Of a stretch of 64,000 bases of DNA, positions 8,342 to 16,578 are shown one piece after another. Below the pieces are notes generated by a model. That model searched no databases, was not told the DNA's origin, and was given only the letters and a program-made list of their open reading frames with translations. Both the position numbers and the translations under genes were made by a program. Source of the DNA: a virus; IMG/VR virus record IMGVR_UViG_3300021057_000274, positions 310,001 to 374,000 of that record; one strand, written 5' to 3'. Position 1 is the first letter of the stretch. Every line of letters begins with the position of its first letter.

Positions 8342-8519
8342 CGAAGAGCTGGCGTGGGCGAGGTACAAGGTGATCGACATCCTAGCAGGATGCGTTCTAA
8401 ACATCCACCTCAGAGACGCACAGATGTGTCCCAAGTATCTCCACGAGATGACCGAGGCCGCTGAGGTGAACGACTACTACGAGCTTCTTGACAAGTTGTT
8501 TTCAAGAACCTCCACCTAG
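8304..8519 (+). CDS. Hypothetical protein, 71 aa
   Basis: Helical product with NEELAWARYKVID near the N-terminus. It starts inside the previous gene with a weak AAGGAAA site. No family recognised. Confidence 0.6.
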   Translation: MSDNNVKPPQPTNEELAWARYKVIDILAGCVLNIHLRDAQMCPKYLHEMTEAAEVNDYYELLDKLFSRTST

Positions 8520-8527
8520 ATTACAAT
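8499..8527 (+). promoter_or_regulatory. Promoter before the second polymerase fragment operon
   Basis: TTTTCA (8499-8504), 17 bases, TACAAT (8522-8527). The next ATG (8533) is only 5 nt beyond the -10, so the mRNA would be leaderless or nearly so. Confidence 0.5.
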
Positions 8528-8532
8528 GCTGG

Positions 8533-8799
8533 ATGATCATCAAGGTCATCCTCCCCGCGGCTGAGATTCCTCTTGACTCCGTCGTCACCAAGCGTACCGG
8601 TGAGAAGGAGTACACGCTTCGTGACAGAGTGCGCGTCTTCGGTGAGAGCGGAGAGCGGCGCGAGATCGTCGCCTCTGGAGGATCTCGCTTCATCGTCTCT
8701 CCGAACGGAGATGCTAACGTGGTCAACGCTGACACGGAGCTGTGCTGGCTAACTGATCGTGAGCAGCTCTTGGCGTTCTTGACACCTTTAGACGACTAG
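8533..8799 (+). CDS. Hypothetical protein, 88 aa
   Basis: ATG 8533 is chosen over the longer frame from 8488 because the promoter lies between them. The product appears beta-rich (RVRVFGESGERREIVASGG). Its TAG overlaps the GTG of the polymerase fragment by one base, so the two are translated together. Confidence 0.6.
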   Translation: MIIKVILPAAEIPLDSVVTKRTGEKEYTLRDRVRVFGESGERREIVASGGSRFIVSPNGDANVVNADTELCWLTDREQLLAFLTPLDD

Positions 8800-9383
8800 T
8801 GGACATCGACGTTGACACCCCGTCGTCGTTCGATCCGGCCAAGGTCTTTGACTTGGCCGTCAGGGCGTCACAGTACAAGGATCAGAAGCTGACGCCGCAC
8901 CCGTGCGGCGTCTACTTTCAGGCCGTGCCGAGGGACCCCATCACTGGCCTCGCCGCCGTTCCCTACAGAGAGGCCGAGGAGCTCGGCTGCTTTAAGATCG
9001 ACTTCCTTCACCTCTCGGTCTACGACCACTTCACCTCGAAGGACGAGATCAGGGAGCTGCTTAAGATCGAGCCTGACTGGGAGCTGCTCAAGATTCCGTC
9101 GGTCGTCCAGAAGCTCTTTCACCTCGCTAAGCACCACGACCTGCTTCAGCAAGCTAAGCCTCGATCGATCATCGAGCTAGCTGACTGTCTCGCCCTCATT
9201 CGCCCCGGAAAGGCGAAATATCTACTTCAAAAATACTTGCAGGATAAGGCCAGATGGCGCACCGAGTTGTACAAGATCTATCCCGGCGAGGAAGGTGGGT
9301 ATACCTTTAAGAAGGCACACGCGATCGCCTACGCCATGGTGATCGTTCTGCAACTTCACCTCATCAAGGGAGGAGCGCTTTGA
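8799..9383 (+). CDS. C-family (DnaE-like) DNA polymerase, catalytic fragment, 194 aa
   Basis: Begins directly with the DnaE catalytic motif: residues 2-6 DIDVD correspond to PDxDxDF, with D2 and D4 aligning to the two metal-binding aspartates (D401/D403 of E. coli DnaE). HPCGV (34-38) matches HxxGVVI, and FKIDFLHL supplies the third aspartate (D68). RPG (near 133) and KKAHAIAYAM (near 170-180) match the fingers motifs RPG and KSHAAAYA. About 370 aa in the two fragments replace the ~1,160 aa of E. coli DnaE. All three catalytic Asp are here; GRGSS is in the fragment ending at 2196. Confidence 0.78.
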   Translation: MDIDVDTPSSFDPAKVFDLAVRASQYKDQKLTPHPCGVYFQAVPRDPITGLAAVPYREAEELGCFKIDFLHLSVYDHFTSKDEIRELLKIEPDWELLKIPSVVQKLFHLAKHHDLLQQAKPRSIIELADCLALIRPGKAKYLLQKYLQDKARWRTELYKIYPGEEGGYTFKKAHAIAYAMVIVLQLHLIKGGAL

Positions 9384-9598
9384 CTCACGTCTGTCGGCCG
9401 TTTGACACCGGTTGCGTCTGCAACACCGCTGGGCTAGAGCCGAGCGAGGAGTGTCCGCTCCACGGCCGTGGTCCGCTGGTGCATCGCTGCAGGTGTGGCC
9501 GCTTCTTGAAGCGGCAAGATCCGGACATCGGAAGCGGTGACAGCAAGATCAACATCAATGATCCGGAGCTACGATGGGATTGTTGGTCGGCGATCTAG
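9380..9598 (+). CDS. Cysteine-rich small protein, 72 aa
   Basis: Eight cysteines and several histidines (CRPFDTGCVC, ECPLH, HRCRCGRF) suggest one or two zinc sites. TTG start overlaps the polymerase stop. Family unknown. Confidence 0.6.
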   Translation: MTHVCRPFDTGCVCNTAGLEPSEECPLHGRGPLVHRCRCGRFLKRQDPDIGSGDSKININDPELRWDCWSAI

Positions 9599-9948
9599 TC
9601 GTCCTCCGCGGGGTGCCTGACTCCATGTATCACAACCTGGAGCAGGAGGAGATCAACGCGATCAAGGCGCAGATCGGAAAGACGCACAAGATCGTTGGCT
9701 TTAACGAGATCGGATGGGTAGAGATCGAGTTCAAGCATGACGATGTCTTTCACTTCATCTGGGTGGAGCCGATGTATGTAGATAAAACGACGCGGCTCCA
9801 GCCCCTCTTGTGCTGGCTCTTTCGCAAGGTTTACGCTCGCTGGCTCTGGAACGTCCGAGTGATCAAGGTGATCAGTTGGCGCACGGCGATCGTTGAGCGA
9901 AAGACCGAGCGCACGGTCATGTCACCCTGCTTCTGGTGGTTCCAGTGA
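9574..9948 (+). CDS. Hypothetical protein, 124 aa
   Basis: The N-terminal half is a small beta domain (LVVLRGVPDS, GWVEIEFKHDDVFHFIW) like SH3-type or chromo-like barrels. The C-terminal half has a Trp-rich hydrophobic segment near LLCWLFRKVYARWLW that may touch the membrane. No family recognised. Confidence 0.6.
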   Translation: MGLLVGDLVVLRGVPDSMYHNLEQEEINAIKAQIGKTHKIVGFNEIGWVEIEFKHDDVFHFIWVEPMYVDKTTRLQPLLCWLFRKVYARWLWNVRVIKVISWRTAIVERKTERTVMSPCFWWFQ

Positions 9949-10019
9949 TCGAGCTTGGCTTTTGGGTGATCGCGTTGACTAACGTTATCTTGGTTGGTTT
10001 GTACCTCGACTGGTGGTGA
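9945..10019 (+). CDS. Membrane micro-protein, 24 aa
   Basis: GTG overlaps the previous stop (GTGA). The 24 residues form one hydrophobic helix (WVIALTNVILVGLYL). It is one of several one-helix peptides in this phage (27579, 36571). Confidence 0.4.
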   Translation: MIELGFWVIALTNVILVGLYLDWW

Positions 10020-10073
10020 TTCTGAGAAATTAGCGGTAAGCTCGCTTCTTTTGGTGAAATTGTCTCAATCCTG

Positions 10074-10102
10074 TTTACTTTTTGAGCAAATGGGATTACA
10101 AT
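10074..10102 (+). promoter_or_regulatory. Strong promoter
   Basis: TTTACT (10074-10079), 17 bases, TACAAT (10097-10102), followed by a leader with ATCGTCAAT and GGAGGC before ATG 10138. The same leader motif is found upstream of 18557 and 50371. Confidence 0.8.
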
Positions 10103-10137
10103 TCACCTATCGTCAATCGATCTTGGAGGCAAGTCGA

Positions 10138-10830
10138 ATGAAACTCTTCGCGAACGCCCAGCCGATTCAAGCCCCCGCCACCAAGGCCAAGGGCAAGGGC
10201 AAGACCGAATTCACCGTCCCTGGCCTTCGCGAGTTCGCGATCGCCAAGGCGGTCGTCAAGGCGATCGAGTCGGTCTGCAAGACCTTCGAGACCCAGGTCA
10301 AGGGCGCCGCGATGGACGAGTTCGTCAAGATCGCGCACGCCACCGCCAAGCGCCCGGACAGCCTGCGCGGCGTCGACGGCAACGCCTCTGGCTCCCTCGA
10401 GCTCCGCAAGCGCAGCTCCAACTCTCCCCTCTCCGACGCCGAGCGCGCTCTCCTCGATGAGCACAAGGTGCCGGTCGAGAAGAAGGTCTCGGTGCCGAAG
10501 ATGTACGGCATCAACCCCAAGTACGACCAGGACGTCGACCTGATGGCGAAGGTGGAAGCCGCCCTCGTCGCCGCCGGCGTGCCGACCGACCTGATCGTCC
10601 TCCAGGAGGAGAAGTACACCTACACCGTGTCCGACGAGACGATCGAGGCCGTGTTCGCCGCGAAGGCGCCGCGCGAGGTGATCGAGGTCGTGACCACCCA
10701 AGCCGTCAAGCCGGTCACCAAGGACCTGGACCTCGCCGAGGCGCTGACCTTCGTCAAGGACCTCCTGATGCCCGAGGCGAAGGACGTCGCGGTGGTGGTC
10801 GGCAGGGTCGGCGACAAGGTAGCGGTCTAA
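10138..10830 (+). CDS. Unknown protein, likely abundant early product, 230 aa
   Basis: ATG 10138 has a TTGGAGGC ribosome binding site and a strong promoter; codon use is markedly GC-rich and regular, as in highly expressed genes. The N-terminus is flexible and Lys/Ala-rich (TKAKGKGKTEF). The middle (GVDGNASGSLELRKRSSNS) looks like a conserved core and the C-terminus is Val/Ala-rich alpha/beta. I do not recognise the family. Confidence 0.7.
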   Translation: MKLFANAQPIQAPATKAKGKGKTEFTVPGLREFAIAKAVVKAIESVCKTFETQVKGAAMDEFVKIAHATAKRPDSLRGVDGNASGSLELRKRSSNSPLSDAERALLDEHKVPVEKKVSVPKMYGINPKYDQDVDLMAKVEAALVAAGVPTDLIVLQEEKYTYTVSDETIEAVFAAKAPREVIEVVTTQAVKPVTKDLDLAEALTFVKDLLMPEAKDVAVVVGRVGDKVAV

Positions 10831-10831
10831 C

Positions 10832-11239
10832 ATGAAGGTCAAGGTCGCTACTCTCAGCGGCTACGCGCTCGACTGGGCAGTAGCCGTCATGTGGGGATTG
10901 AAGCCGAACGTCAGCTCGTTCGGCCCTCTCTTCGGCAAGGGTTATCTTGCCACCGCGATCAGATGCACGCGGTTTTCGCCCACTAGCACGGACAAGGTCT
11001 TCTCGACGGACTGGGAAGCGTTCGGACGCTTGATGCAGGCGCTCTCCAAGTGGGGTTGCCGCATCAACTGTGAGCCTTCTGGAGTCTGTACCGTGGTCAT
11101 CGCGAATCACACCGCGGTCGGCGCCAACATCAAGGAGGCTGTCTGCCGCGCCTATGTGCTCGCGCGCCTCGATACCACCGATGAGATCGAGGTTCCTGAA
11201 GAGCTTCTCCCAGCGGCCATGAAGGCGGTGACCGCGTGA
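10832..11239 (+). CDS. NinX-like (DUF2591) protein, 135 aa
   Basis: The opening KVATLSGYALDWAVAVMWG and the later conserved Trp and Cys positions resemble phage NinX/DUF2591 proteins ('L.G.aLDWAVA...G'). Their function is unknown. Starts 1 base after the preceding stop and ends in a GTGA overlap. Confidence 0.6.
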   Translation: MKVKVATLSGYALDWAVAVMWGLKPNVSSFGPLFGKGYLATAIRCTRFSPTSTDKVFSTDWEAFGRLMQALSKWGCRINCEPSGVCTVVIANHTAVGANIKEAVCRAYVLARLDTTDEIEVPEELLPAAMKAVTA

Positions 11240-11547
11240 GGGGCGAGGAGATGCACAAGCGCTTGAGCGGCAACCTCGAGCGCTTCAAGAGCGGCAAGAA
11301 CTTCATCGTGTTCGCCGCGCCCAGGGACGACGTCGCCAAGCCGGCCATGATCTGGGGCTATCGTGACGTCGTCAGGACGGACGAGACCTGGGTCGAGATC
11401 GGCAGAACTCTCGAGCGAGTCGGCAGTCCGAAGCTCCTCACGCTCGAGGAGGCCTCGGCGATCATCAAGCAAGCCCAGACCTTCATCCCTGGGAGCAGCG
11501 ACTACACCTTTCTCATCTCGATCATCTTTCCCGAGGAGAGCAAATGA
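11236..11547 (+). CDS. Hypothetical protein, 103 aa
   Basis: GTG start in a GTGA overlap. An alpha/beta protein with a FIVFAAPRDD strand and helical segments. No family recognised. Confidence 0.6.
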   Translation: MRGEEMHKRLSGNLERFKSGKNFIVFAAPRDDVAKPAMIWGYRDVVRTDETWVEIGRTLERVGSPKLLTLEEASAIIKQAQTFIPGSSDYTFLISIIFPEESK

Positions 11548-11921
11548 GCAACATCGTTCCCCGACATGGCTCGAACGTCACCGTCGCCGGCTCGACCGCT
11601 GTCGGCCGGCGTCAGCTCAACGACCAGGAGCTGACGCTTCTCATCGGCCCAGCCGTGATCGATCGGGTCGACGCGAAGAAGACCTTCACCGCTTACGAGG
11701 TGACCGTCGAGCTTCGCGGCAAGAACCCCGGCTCGGAGATCGACCACGAGCGTTGCAAGGCCCTCGTCCACATCGCGATGAACTACTTCCTGACGCGCGG
11801 TGACTACGACAAGCGCTCGGTCAATCGCGGCTGGAAGACCTCGGCGTTCGAGTATTTCCCGGTCGCTGTACCTCAGCCCTCGACCGCCGTACCGACGCCC
11901 AAGGGCCTCATCCAGTTCTGA
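11544..11921 (+). CDS. Hypothetical protein, 125 aa
   Basis: ATGA overlap with the previous gene. Contains an alpha/beta core (FTAYEVTVELRGK, HERCKALVHIAMNYFL) and a Pro-rich tail. No family recognised. Confidence 0.6.
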   Translation: MSNIVPRHGSNVTVAGSTAVGRRQLNDQELTLLIGPAVIDRVDAKKTFTAYEVTVELRGKNPGSEIDHERCKALVHIAMNYFLTRGDYDKRSVNRGWKTSAFEYFPVAVPQPSTAVPTPKGLIQF

Positions 11922-12247
11922 TGGAATTTCCAGCAGAACTTCGTGGCGCCGGTAACAGGGTGCTCTGCGCGATCTGGCGCGAGCGGTACGCTGGGGTGTG
12001 GACCATCTGGGGTTGGGATGGCGGCTTCAAGCTACCGCGCCACGTGCGCGCTCGTAGAGCCTACCTTGCTCGCAAGCGGAGAACGAATGCAGCGCCGCAG
12101 ATGCTGAAACCCGCGAGGGCCGGTGGGCCACGTTCGCACGGCCTAGCCGACCGCGAAATGCTGGAGGCTCGTACCAGAGTACGGAATGCCCTGCTCGCCG
12201 CCTTCGACAACGTGGATAGCGGGGTGGGCGGTGTATCAGATGGCTAG
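11921..12247 (+). CDS. Basic hypothetical protein, 108 aa
   Basis: Starts on the last base of the previous stop. Trp-rich N-terminus and an Arg-rich middle (RHVRARRAYLARKRR), possibly nucleic-acid binding. No family recognised. Confidence 0.5.
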   Translation: MEFPAELRGAGNRVLCAIWRERYAGVWTIWGWDGGFKLPRHVRARRAYLARKRRTNAAPQMLKPARAGGPRSHGLADREMLEARTRVRNALLAAFDNVDSGVGGVSDG

Positions 12248-12425
12248 GTACGAAATCACCATCAAGACGCTTACCGCTGATGGCGAGGACGCCAAGGTGG
12301 ACGTGTACAAGATCGTCAGCGCCAATGTGGTCCGGTGCGCGCTGGTGGCAGTGATGCAGGCCGAAGCCTACGAGGAAGGACTGCGCGCAATGCTGGAGCG
12401 CGCGGAGAAACGCCGCGACGACTAA
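12240..12425 (+). CDS. Small hypothetical protein, 61 aa
   Basis: ATG 12240 lies in the ATGGCTAG overlap with the previous gene, so the longer frame from 12186 is not used. A beta strand (YEITIKTLT) is followed by a helix. No family recognised. Confidence 0.55.
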   Translation: MARYEITIKTLTADGEDAKVDVYKIVSANVVRCALVAVMQAEAYEEGLRAMLERAEKRRDD

Positions 12426-12494
12426 GAGGACTCCGAAGATGAGCCCCGAGCGCGGTGGAAACCTGCTCACAATTTCCAGCCAAAAAAGGACATC

Positions 12495-13100
12495 ATGACC
12501 GCGAAGTTCATCGGGAGCGAGAGCTTAGGAGAGGCTCTGCACGTCGCGCTCCGGAAGGGTTGTGACTCTCCCGCCACCACCGCGGCCCACATCTGTGTCG
12601 GCTTGATGCCGAACTCTCTCTGGGGCGAGTACGTCGAGACGGTAGGCGACTACCTCGGACTCGCCAGCCAGCAAGGACGCTTGACGGAGGCCAACGCGTG
12701 GGAGCACTTGAAATACGTGTCTACAGGCGAGGACACCGACCAGTTCAAGCAAGCTCATGTAGCCTTCCACTCGAAGCTACGTCAGTGGCGCCGGGTGAGC
12801 GCCACCCCCGCGCTCACCAAGATATACGGCGAGTACAAAACTGCTCCCGTGAAACCGGCGCCGCCGAAGCGCTATGAGCCACTCAAAGCACCGATCTACG
12901 ACCCCGGCTACCACTTCAGGCGTGACCGAGACAACCACAGGTACGGTCGTTCGCTCTCTACCCGCGTGAACATCTTCCCGAGCGAGGAGCTGATCCAGAA
13001 GCGCGACCGCTTTCGCTACCTGTTTTTTTCCATCCTGCGCACCTTCACGGACGACGACTGGAAGGGTTACGCCTGCTTTCTCTTCGAGACCGAGCACTAG
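12495..13100 (+). CDS. Hypothetical protein, 201 aa
   Basis: A soluble protein with a helical first half, a Pro-rich linker (APVKPAPPKRYEPLKAP) and a short Arg/Phe-rich C-terminal domain. No family recognised. The RBS (AAAAAAGGA) is adequate. Confidence 0.6.
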   Translation: MTAKFIGSESLGEALHVALRKGCDSPATTAAHICVGLMPNSLWGEYVETVGDYLGLASQQGRLTEANAWEHLKYVSTGEDTDQFKQAHVAFHSKLRQWRRVSATPALTKIYGEYKTAPVKPAPPKRYEPLKAPIYDPGYHFRRDRDNHRYGRSLSTRVNIFPSEELIQKRDRFRYLFFSILRTFTDDDWKGYACFLFETEH

Positions 13101-13112
13101 CACTCAAATTCG

Positions 13113-13141
13113 TGTACTTTTTGAGAGTTTTGAGTTAAAAT
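13113..13141 (+). promoter_or_regulatory. Promoter of the ligase-like gene
   Basis: TGTACT (13113-13118), 17 bases, TAAAAT (13136-13141). The ATG at 13148 is 6 nt beyond the -10, so the mRNA is predicted to be leaderless. Confidence 0.7.
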
Positions 13142-13147
13142 TCTCTT

Positions 13148-13855
13148 ATGGTATCTCTCGGATCGTTGGAATACAGGGATTACGCGTACCTCTGGCCGCC
13201 CCGCCCGGAGACGAAGAGCCCTCCGGGTATGATCCCCTTCTACCAGCGGATGGGCTGGCAAGCCCAGGTCAAGAAGAACGGGTCATGCACCCTCGTGTTC
13301 GTCCGCGCCGACGACGTCATCTTCAAGACCCGTCACAACGACGACCATCGGCAGTGGGCGCCCTCTCCCGAGCACAAGCGCTTCTTTGCGAACGGCCGAT
13401 CCGACTGGGACGTCTACGTCGGCGAGCTCCTTCACAGCAAGATCAATCCAGCTGACACGAAGAGCTGCGTCCGCAACCACCTCTACCTCTTTGACATCAT
13501 CGTTGACCGCGGATACCAGCTGGTCGGCACCACCTTCGCGGCGCGCCAACAGATTCTCCAGTCTCGCTGGGAGAAGCTTGAGGACGGTTTCGATCACTCG
13601 GTCGTTCACAAGTCTGCTCCGCTGCCGGGGGCGCCGAGCCAGCCCCTCGTCTCCGTCGCCAAGACCTTTACCGGCGGCTTCACGGAGCTCTGGAAGCGCA
13701 TCAACGAGATGAACGGCGCAAAGCGCGTGCGGCCCGAGGACGAGGGCCTCGTCTTCAAGGACCCGAAGGCGGCGCTCAGAGCATGCTTCAAGGGTGACTC
13801 CAACAGCGGGTGGCAAGCGAAGATCCGCGTGCCCCACAAGAACTACCCCTTCTGA
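13148..13855 (+). CDS. Ligase-like nucleotidyltransferase, 235 aa
   Basis: Carries, in order, the motifs of the ATP-dependent DNA/RNA ligase superfamily: a KxxG-type motif I (VKKNG, residues 41-45), motif III-like VYVGELL (89-95), LYLFDII, motif IV-like EDEGLVFKD (near 200) and motif V-like AKIRVPHK. It is much shorter than the replicative ligase at 18557 and lacks an OB domain, so a small RNA/DNA end-joining enzyme or an end-capping nucleotidyltransferase is likely. Motif I has Asn instead of the usual Asp before Gly. Substrate unknown. Confidence 0.65.
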   Translation: MVSLGSLEYRDYAYLWPPRPETKSPPGMIPFYQRMGWQAQVKKNGSCTLVFVRADDVIFKTRHNDDHRQWAPSPEHKRFFANGRSDWDVYVGELLHSKINPADTKSCVRNHLYLFDIIVDRGYQLVGTTFAARQQILQSRWEKLEDGFDHSVVHKSAPLPGAPSQPLVSVAKTFTGGFTELWKRINEMNGAKRVRPEDEGLVFKDPKAALRACFKGDSNSGWQAKIRVPHKNYPF

Positions 13856-13869
13856 GTGAGAGGACGCCG

Positions 13870-14304
13870 ATGACAAACCCGAGCGGCTGGTATGAGTATG
13901 ATCCCGTGATGCTCTTGTACTGCGACGACCCGCGCAACAAGCCAGCCGTCAAGAAGAAGGGTATCGTCGTCGAACCCCCTCCCTCGGACGCAAAGCCGCC
14001 CTATTGGATGCTCATCGACGTCGAGGGCAAGGAGTACATGGTGCGCGGCGCCGAGTGCGTCAAGCCCGACGGCCCGCGCCCCTCGATGTGGGTGAGCCCG
14101 AAGAAGCTCGCGGAGCGGATCGTACGCATGGGTAAGACGATGCGCGAGCTCGAGGCGCTCAGCGGTCCCTGCGGGCGTCACGCGACGCTTCCGCTGCGAG
14201 AGGAAGAGCTGCACATGCTTTGCAAGATCCTCGAGCCGCTCATCCCGATGCTCTCTGCCGAGAAGCAGCCTTGCGCGAAGAGGAAGGATGCCAATGGTAG
14301 TTGA
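13870..14304 (+). CDS. Hypothetical protein, 144 aa
   Basis: ATG 13870 has a GAGAGGAC site; the frame from 13810 is a shadow of the upstream gene. The first half looks like a small beta-barrel (KGIVVEPPP, YWMLIDVEGKEYMVRG) and the second half is helical. No family recognised. Confidence 0.6.
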   Translation: MTNPSGWYEYDPVMLLYCDDPRNKPAVKKKGIVVEPPPSDAKPPYWMLIDVEGKEYMVRGAECVKPDGPRPSMWVSPKKLAERIVRMGKTMRELEALSGPCGRHATLPLREEELHMLCKILEPLIPMLSAEKQPCAKRKDANGS

Positions 14305-14773
14305 GCTCGTGATCATGGGCCTCGCCCTCGCGCTCTTCGGCGAGCTTGGCCCGGCGATCGTCTTTTTCTTCATCGTTGCGATGCTGCAAACCGCCGTCAT
14401 GATGTTTGCAGGCGCCGACTTCCTCACCATCTTGACGTGGACCTCGATCTGGTACTTGCTGATCGGTTGGGCGATCTACGTCACCTGGAAGACCAAGCAG
14501 CTGAAGCGCCGAGCCGCGCTCGACAGGCATCGCTACTGGTCAGAGCCTGACCTAGATCCAGAGATGCAGAAGTTTCTGGACGAGCATCTTCACGAGGTGC
14601 CAGAGGTTGATGTCGAGCTTGACGCCGACCCCAAGCCAGTCGTTAGCTCAAGACCTAACATCCCCGGCATCAGGTACTTGCGTCCTGCGGCGACGTCTCG
14701 AGACGCTCTTCGCGCCGACTGGGAGCGTCGCTTTCCGGGAGCTAAGTGGCCCGGGGATGGCCACTGGGTTTAA
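14288..14773 (+). CDS. Membrane protein, 161 aa
   Basis: Two or three transmembrane helices in the first 65 residues (VVELVIMGLALALF, IVFFFIVAMLQTAVMMFAG, IWYLLIGWAIYV) and a soluble acidic/basic tail. The overlap with the previous gene is 17 bases. It converges with the - strand gene at 14742, overlapping by 32 bases. Function unknown; early membrane-acting phage protein is an inference. Confidence 0.6.
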   Translation: MPMVVELVIMGLALALFGELGPAIVFFFIVAMLQTAVMMFAGADFLTILTWTSIWYLLIGWAIYVTWKTKQLKRRAALDRHRYWSEPDLDPEMQKFLDEHLHEVPEVDVELDADPKPVVSSRPNIPGIRYLRPAATSRDALRADWERRFPGAKWPGDGHWV

Positions 14774-15182
14774 AGCGAATCTCGATCGACTCTGGAATCG
14801 GCTGTACCTTCCGACGCTTCACCTTCGGCTTGACGTTCAGCGCGTAGTTGAAGAGCTTGCCGATCACTCGTGAGGTTGAGCTGAAGTTGAAGGTCTTCAA
14901 GACCTTCTTGACGACGTCGCCCTTTCCCAGCTTCGCGAACTCGAACGAGAGCGGGTACCGATCGGACGCCGAGTAGAACCACTTGGTCGCGACCCCGAGG
15001 AACCACTCCTGGTCGACGCCCTCGGCAGCGAGCTGATCAAGCACATAGGCCTGGATCTCGTCGTCGATGACGTTCTCGATCACGGTCAGGTACTTCGCCT
15101 TCTTGTACTCGATCAGCGTCAAGAACAAGAAGTTCGAACTGGTCTCTAGACTCTCAAAGGTAAGCGGGGGAGCTTTAGGCAT
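14742..15182 (-). CDS. Unknown protein on the minus strand, 146 aa
   Basis: Start at the ATG complementary to 15180-15182 (MPKAPPLTF); the longer frame runs into promoter sequence. A helical protein with YLTVIENVIDDEIQAYVLD and RYPLSFEFAKLG segments and a basic stretch (KPKVKRRKVQ). It looks like a conserved small protein of T4-superfamily phages but I cannot name it. Its promoter probably lies back to back with that of 15293, since the reverse of TTTACAAAA gives a TTGTAA -35. Confidence 0.65.
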   Translation of the reverse strand: MPKAPPLTFESLETSSNFLFLTLIEYKKAKYLTVIENVIDDEIQAYVLDQLAAEGVDQEWFLGVATKWFYSASDRYPLSFEFAKLGKGDVVKKVLKTFNFSSTSRVIGKLFNYALNVKPKVKRRKVQPIPESIEIRFKPSGHPRAT

Positions 15183-15236
15183 TTTCTCGTTCTGGTATGA
15201 GGTTATGAGAGTATTTATGTAGCCAGAGGAGCAGGG

Positions 15237-15265
15237 TTTACAAAACTTGCGGCACGTGATACAAT
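15237..15265 (+). promoter_or_regulatory. Promoter, divergent from the 14742 gene
   Basis: TTTACA (15237-15242), 17 bases, TACAAT (15260-15265), then a 27-base leader with TTAGGAG before GTG 15293. Confidence 0.75.
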
Positions 15266-15292
15266 CTCTCATCAAATCTTAGGAGCTTTCGA

Positions 15293-15712
15293 GTGCAAGC
15301 CTCGAAGTCTGTTCCACGAACTCGCGCCGACATCCTCGCCGACATCCGAATCTGCCGCGTTGGCCTCGCCCGTGTGCGGGGCGCGCGTCGCACTGGCTAT
15401 CGCGAGGAGCTCGAGCGGTACTTCCAGGAGCTTCGCGAGCAAGCCAAGCGTGACGATTACTACCGCGTCAGGGTGTTTGGCGGGAGAACGATGCTCGGAA
15501 AGATCCGCAAGGTCACTGGCGACTTCGTTAGGCTCGTTCGCGTGAACGGTGACGGTGACGAGCATGGTTCGATCGACGAGCTTCACCTCATCCTCGTGAA
15601 CCGCTCAGATCTGATCGAGCCGATGGAGCTCGACCAGTACTACGGAATGATCGTCCCGGCTGGCACCTCGAAGATCCACGTCGCCAACCACAACCTTGAT
15701 CAAGTGAGGTAG
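15293..15712 (+). CDS. Hypothetical protein, 139 aa
   Basis: GTG start with a TTAGGAG site. N-terminal helical, basic half followed by a beta domain (VRVFGGRTMLGKIRKVTGDFVRLVRV). No family recognised. Confidence 0.65.
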   Translation: MQASKSVPRTRADILADIRICRVGLARVRGARRTGYREELERYFQELREQAKRDDYYRVRVFGGRTMLGKIRKVTGDFVRLVRVNGDGDEHGSIDELHLILVNRSDLIEPMELDQYYGMIVPAGTSKIHVANHNLDQVR

Positions 15713-15714
15713 AC

Positions 15715-16275
15715 ATGGACGTCTCTCGCTATCCGACGCGCGTTGACACAGCCGCCGAGATGAATATCTACGAGCTGATCGTGCACGATCATGCTCCGGT
15801 GATCAAGGTCTCGGGTAAGCCCTTCAAGAGCGGCGAGAAGATCGCGTTTCCTCGCTCGATCAGCGCCCACCCGAAGCTCGGTAACGCCGTCTACATGTTC
15901 GACGACGGCTCATACGTCGAGTGCTGGCGCTGTTACGAGACCGAGCTCGGAACTCACTACCCGCGAGTCAAGCTCGCTATGCACTATCCGTCCCATTGGG
16001 CCCTCGGTCACTTCTTCGGGTTCATGCCCTTCGACAAGTCCGAGGTGCAAACCTACTACTGCGACAGCTGGGTCAACAATATGGGTTTCTGGATGACTAA
16101 CGTTAACGATCCAACCGATCGTCGCAACGTTTCGGAGCGGGCTCCTGACCGGACGTACCACGGGATCAGGAATTACGACGGCCAGAGATATCTTGAGGCC
16201 AAGCGGGCGTTCGAAAAAAACGTGAAGCCAATCCTTCGTACCTTGCCACACTTTCACGTAGAGCTTGACCGTTAA
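15715..16275 (+). CDS. Hypothetical protein, 186 aa
   Basis: Aromatic-rich alpha/beta protein (HYPSHWALGHFFGF, YYCDSWVNNMGFW). Two bases separate it from the upstream gene. No family recognised. Confidence 0.65.
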   Translation: MDVSRYPTRVDTAAEMNIYELIVHDHAPVIKVSGKPFKSGEKIAFPRSISAHPKLGNAVYMFDDGSYVECWRCYETELGTHYPRVKLAMHYPSHWALGHFFGFMPFDKSEVQTYYCDSWVNNMGFWMTNVNDPTDRRNVSERAPDRTYHGIRNYDGQRYLEAKRAFEKNVKPILRTLPHFHVELDR

Positions 16276-16518
16276 GTGCATCACCGCTTCGTCGGTTGGC
16301 ACTACGGGATACCGTCTCACGTTTCAGCGCGTGAGACACGTGCTTTCATCGAGACCGACGCGAGCGGCACGGTCATCGCGGCCTCCAAGAACTTTCGCTG
16401 GGCTCTCGGTAAGCCGCTCAGCGAAGTTCTCAACTGGACGCGCGCCACGCGTCTTCGTCACGCGCAAGCTGACACGCTAGAAGCTCTCAAGAAAAAGCGC
16501 GGGAGCATGAACTACTGA
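16276..16518 (+). CDS. Hypothetical protein, 80 aa
   Basis: GTG start directly after the previous stop. Small protein with a helical, basic C-terminal half. No family recognised. Confidence 0.5.
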   Translation: MHHRFVGWHYGIPSHVSARETRAFIETDASGTVIAASKNFRWALGKPLSEVLNWTRATRLRHAQADTLEALKKKRGSMNY

Positions 16519-16526
16519 AAGCGCGA

Positions 16527-16555
16527 TTTACTTGCGCGTAGTTTCGTGATATAAT
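16527..16555 (+). promoter_or_regulatory. Promoter of the RlaP-like gene
   Basis: TTTACT (16527-16532), 17 bases, TATAAT (16550-16555), followed by a CATCGATCGCGGAGGC leader. Confidence 0.8.
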
Positions 16556-16578
16556 TCTCCATCGATCGCGGAGGCACC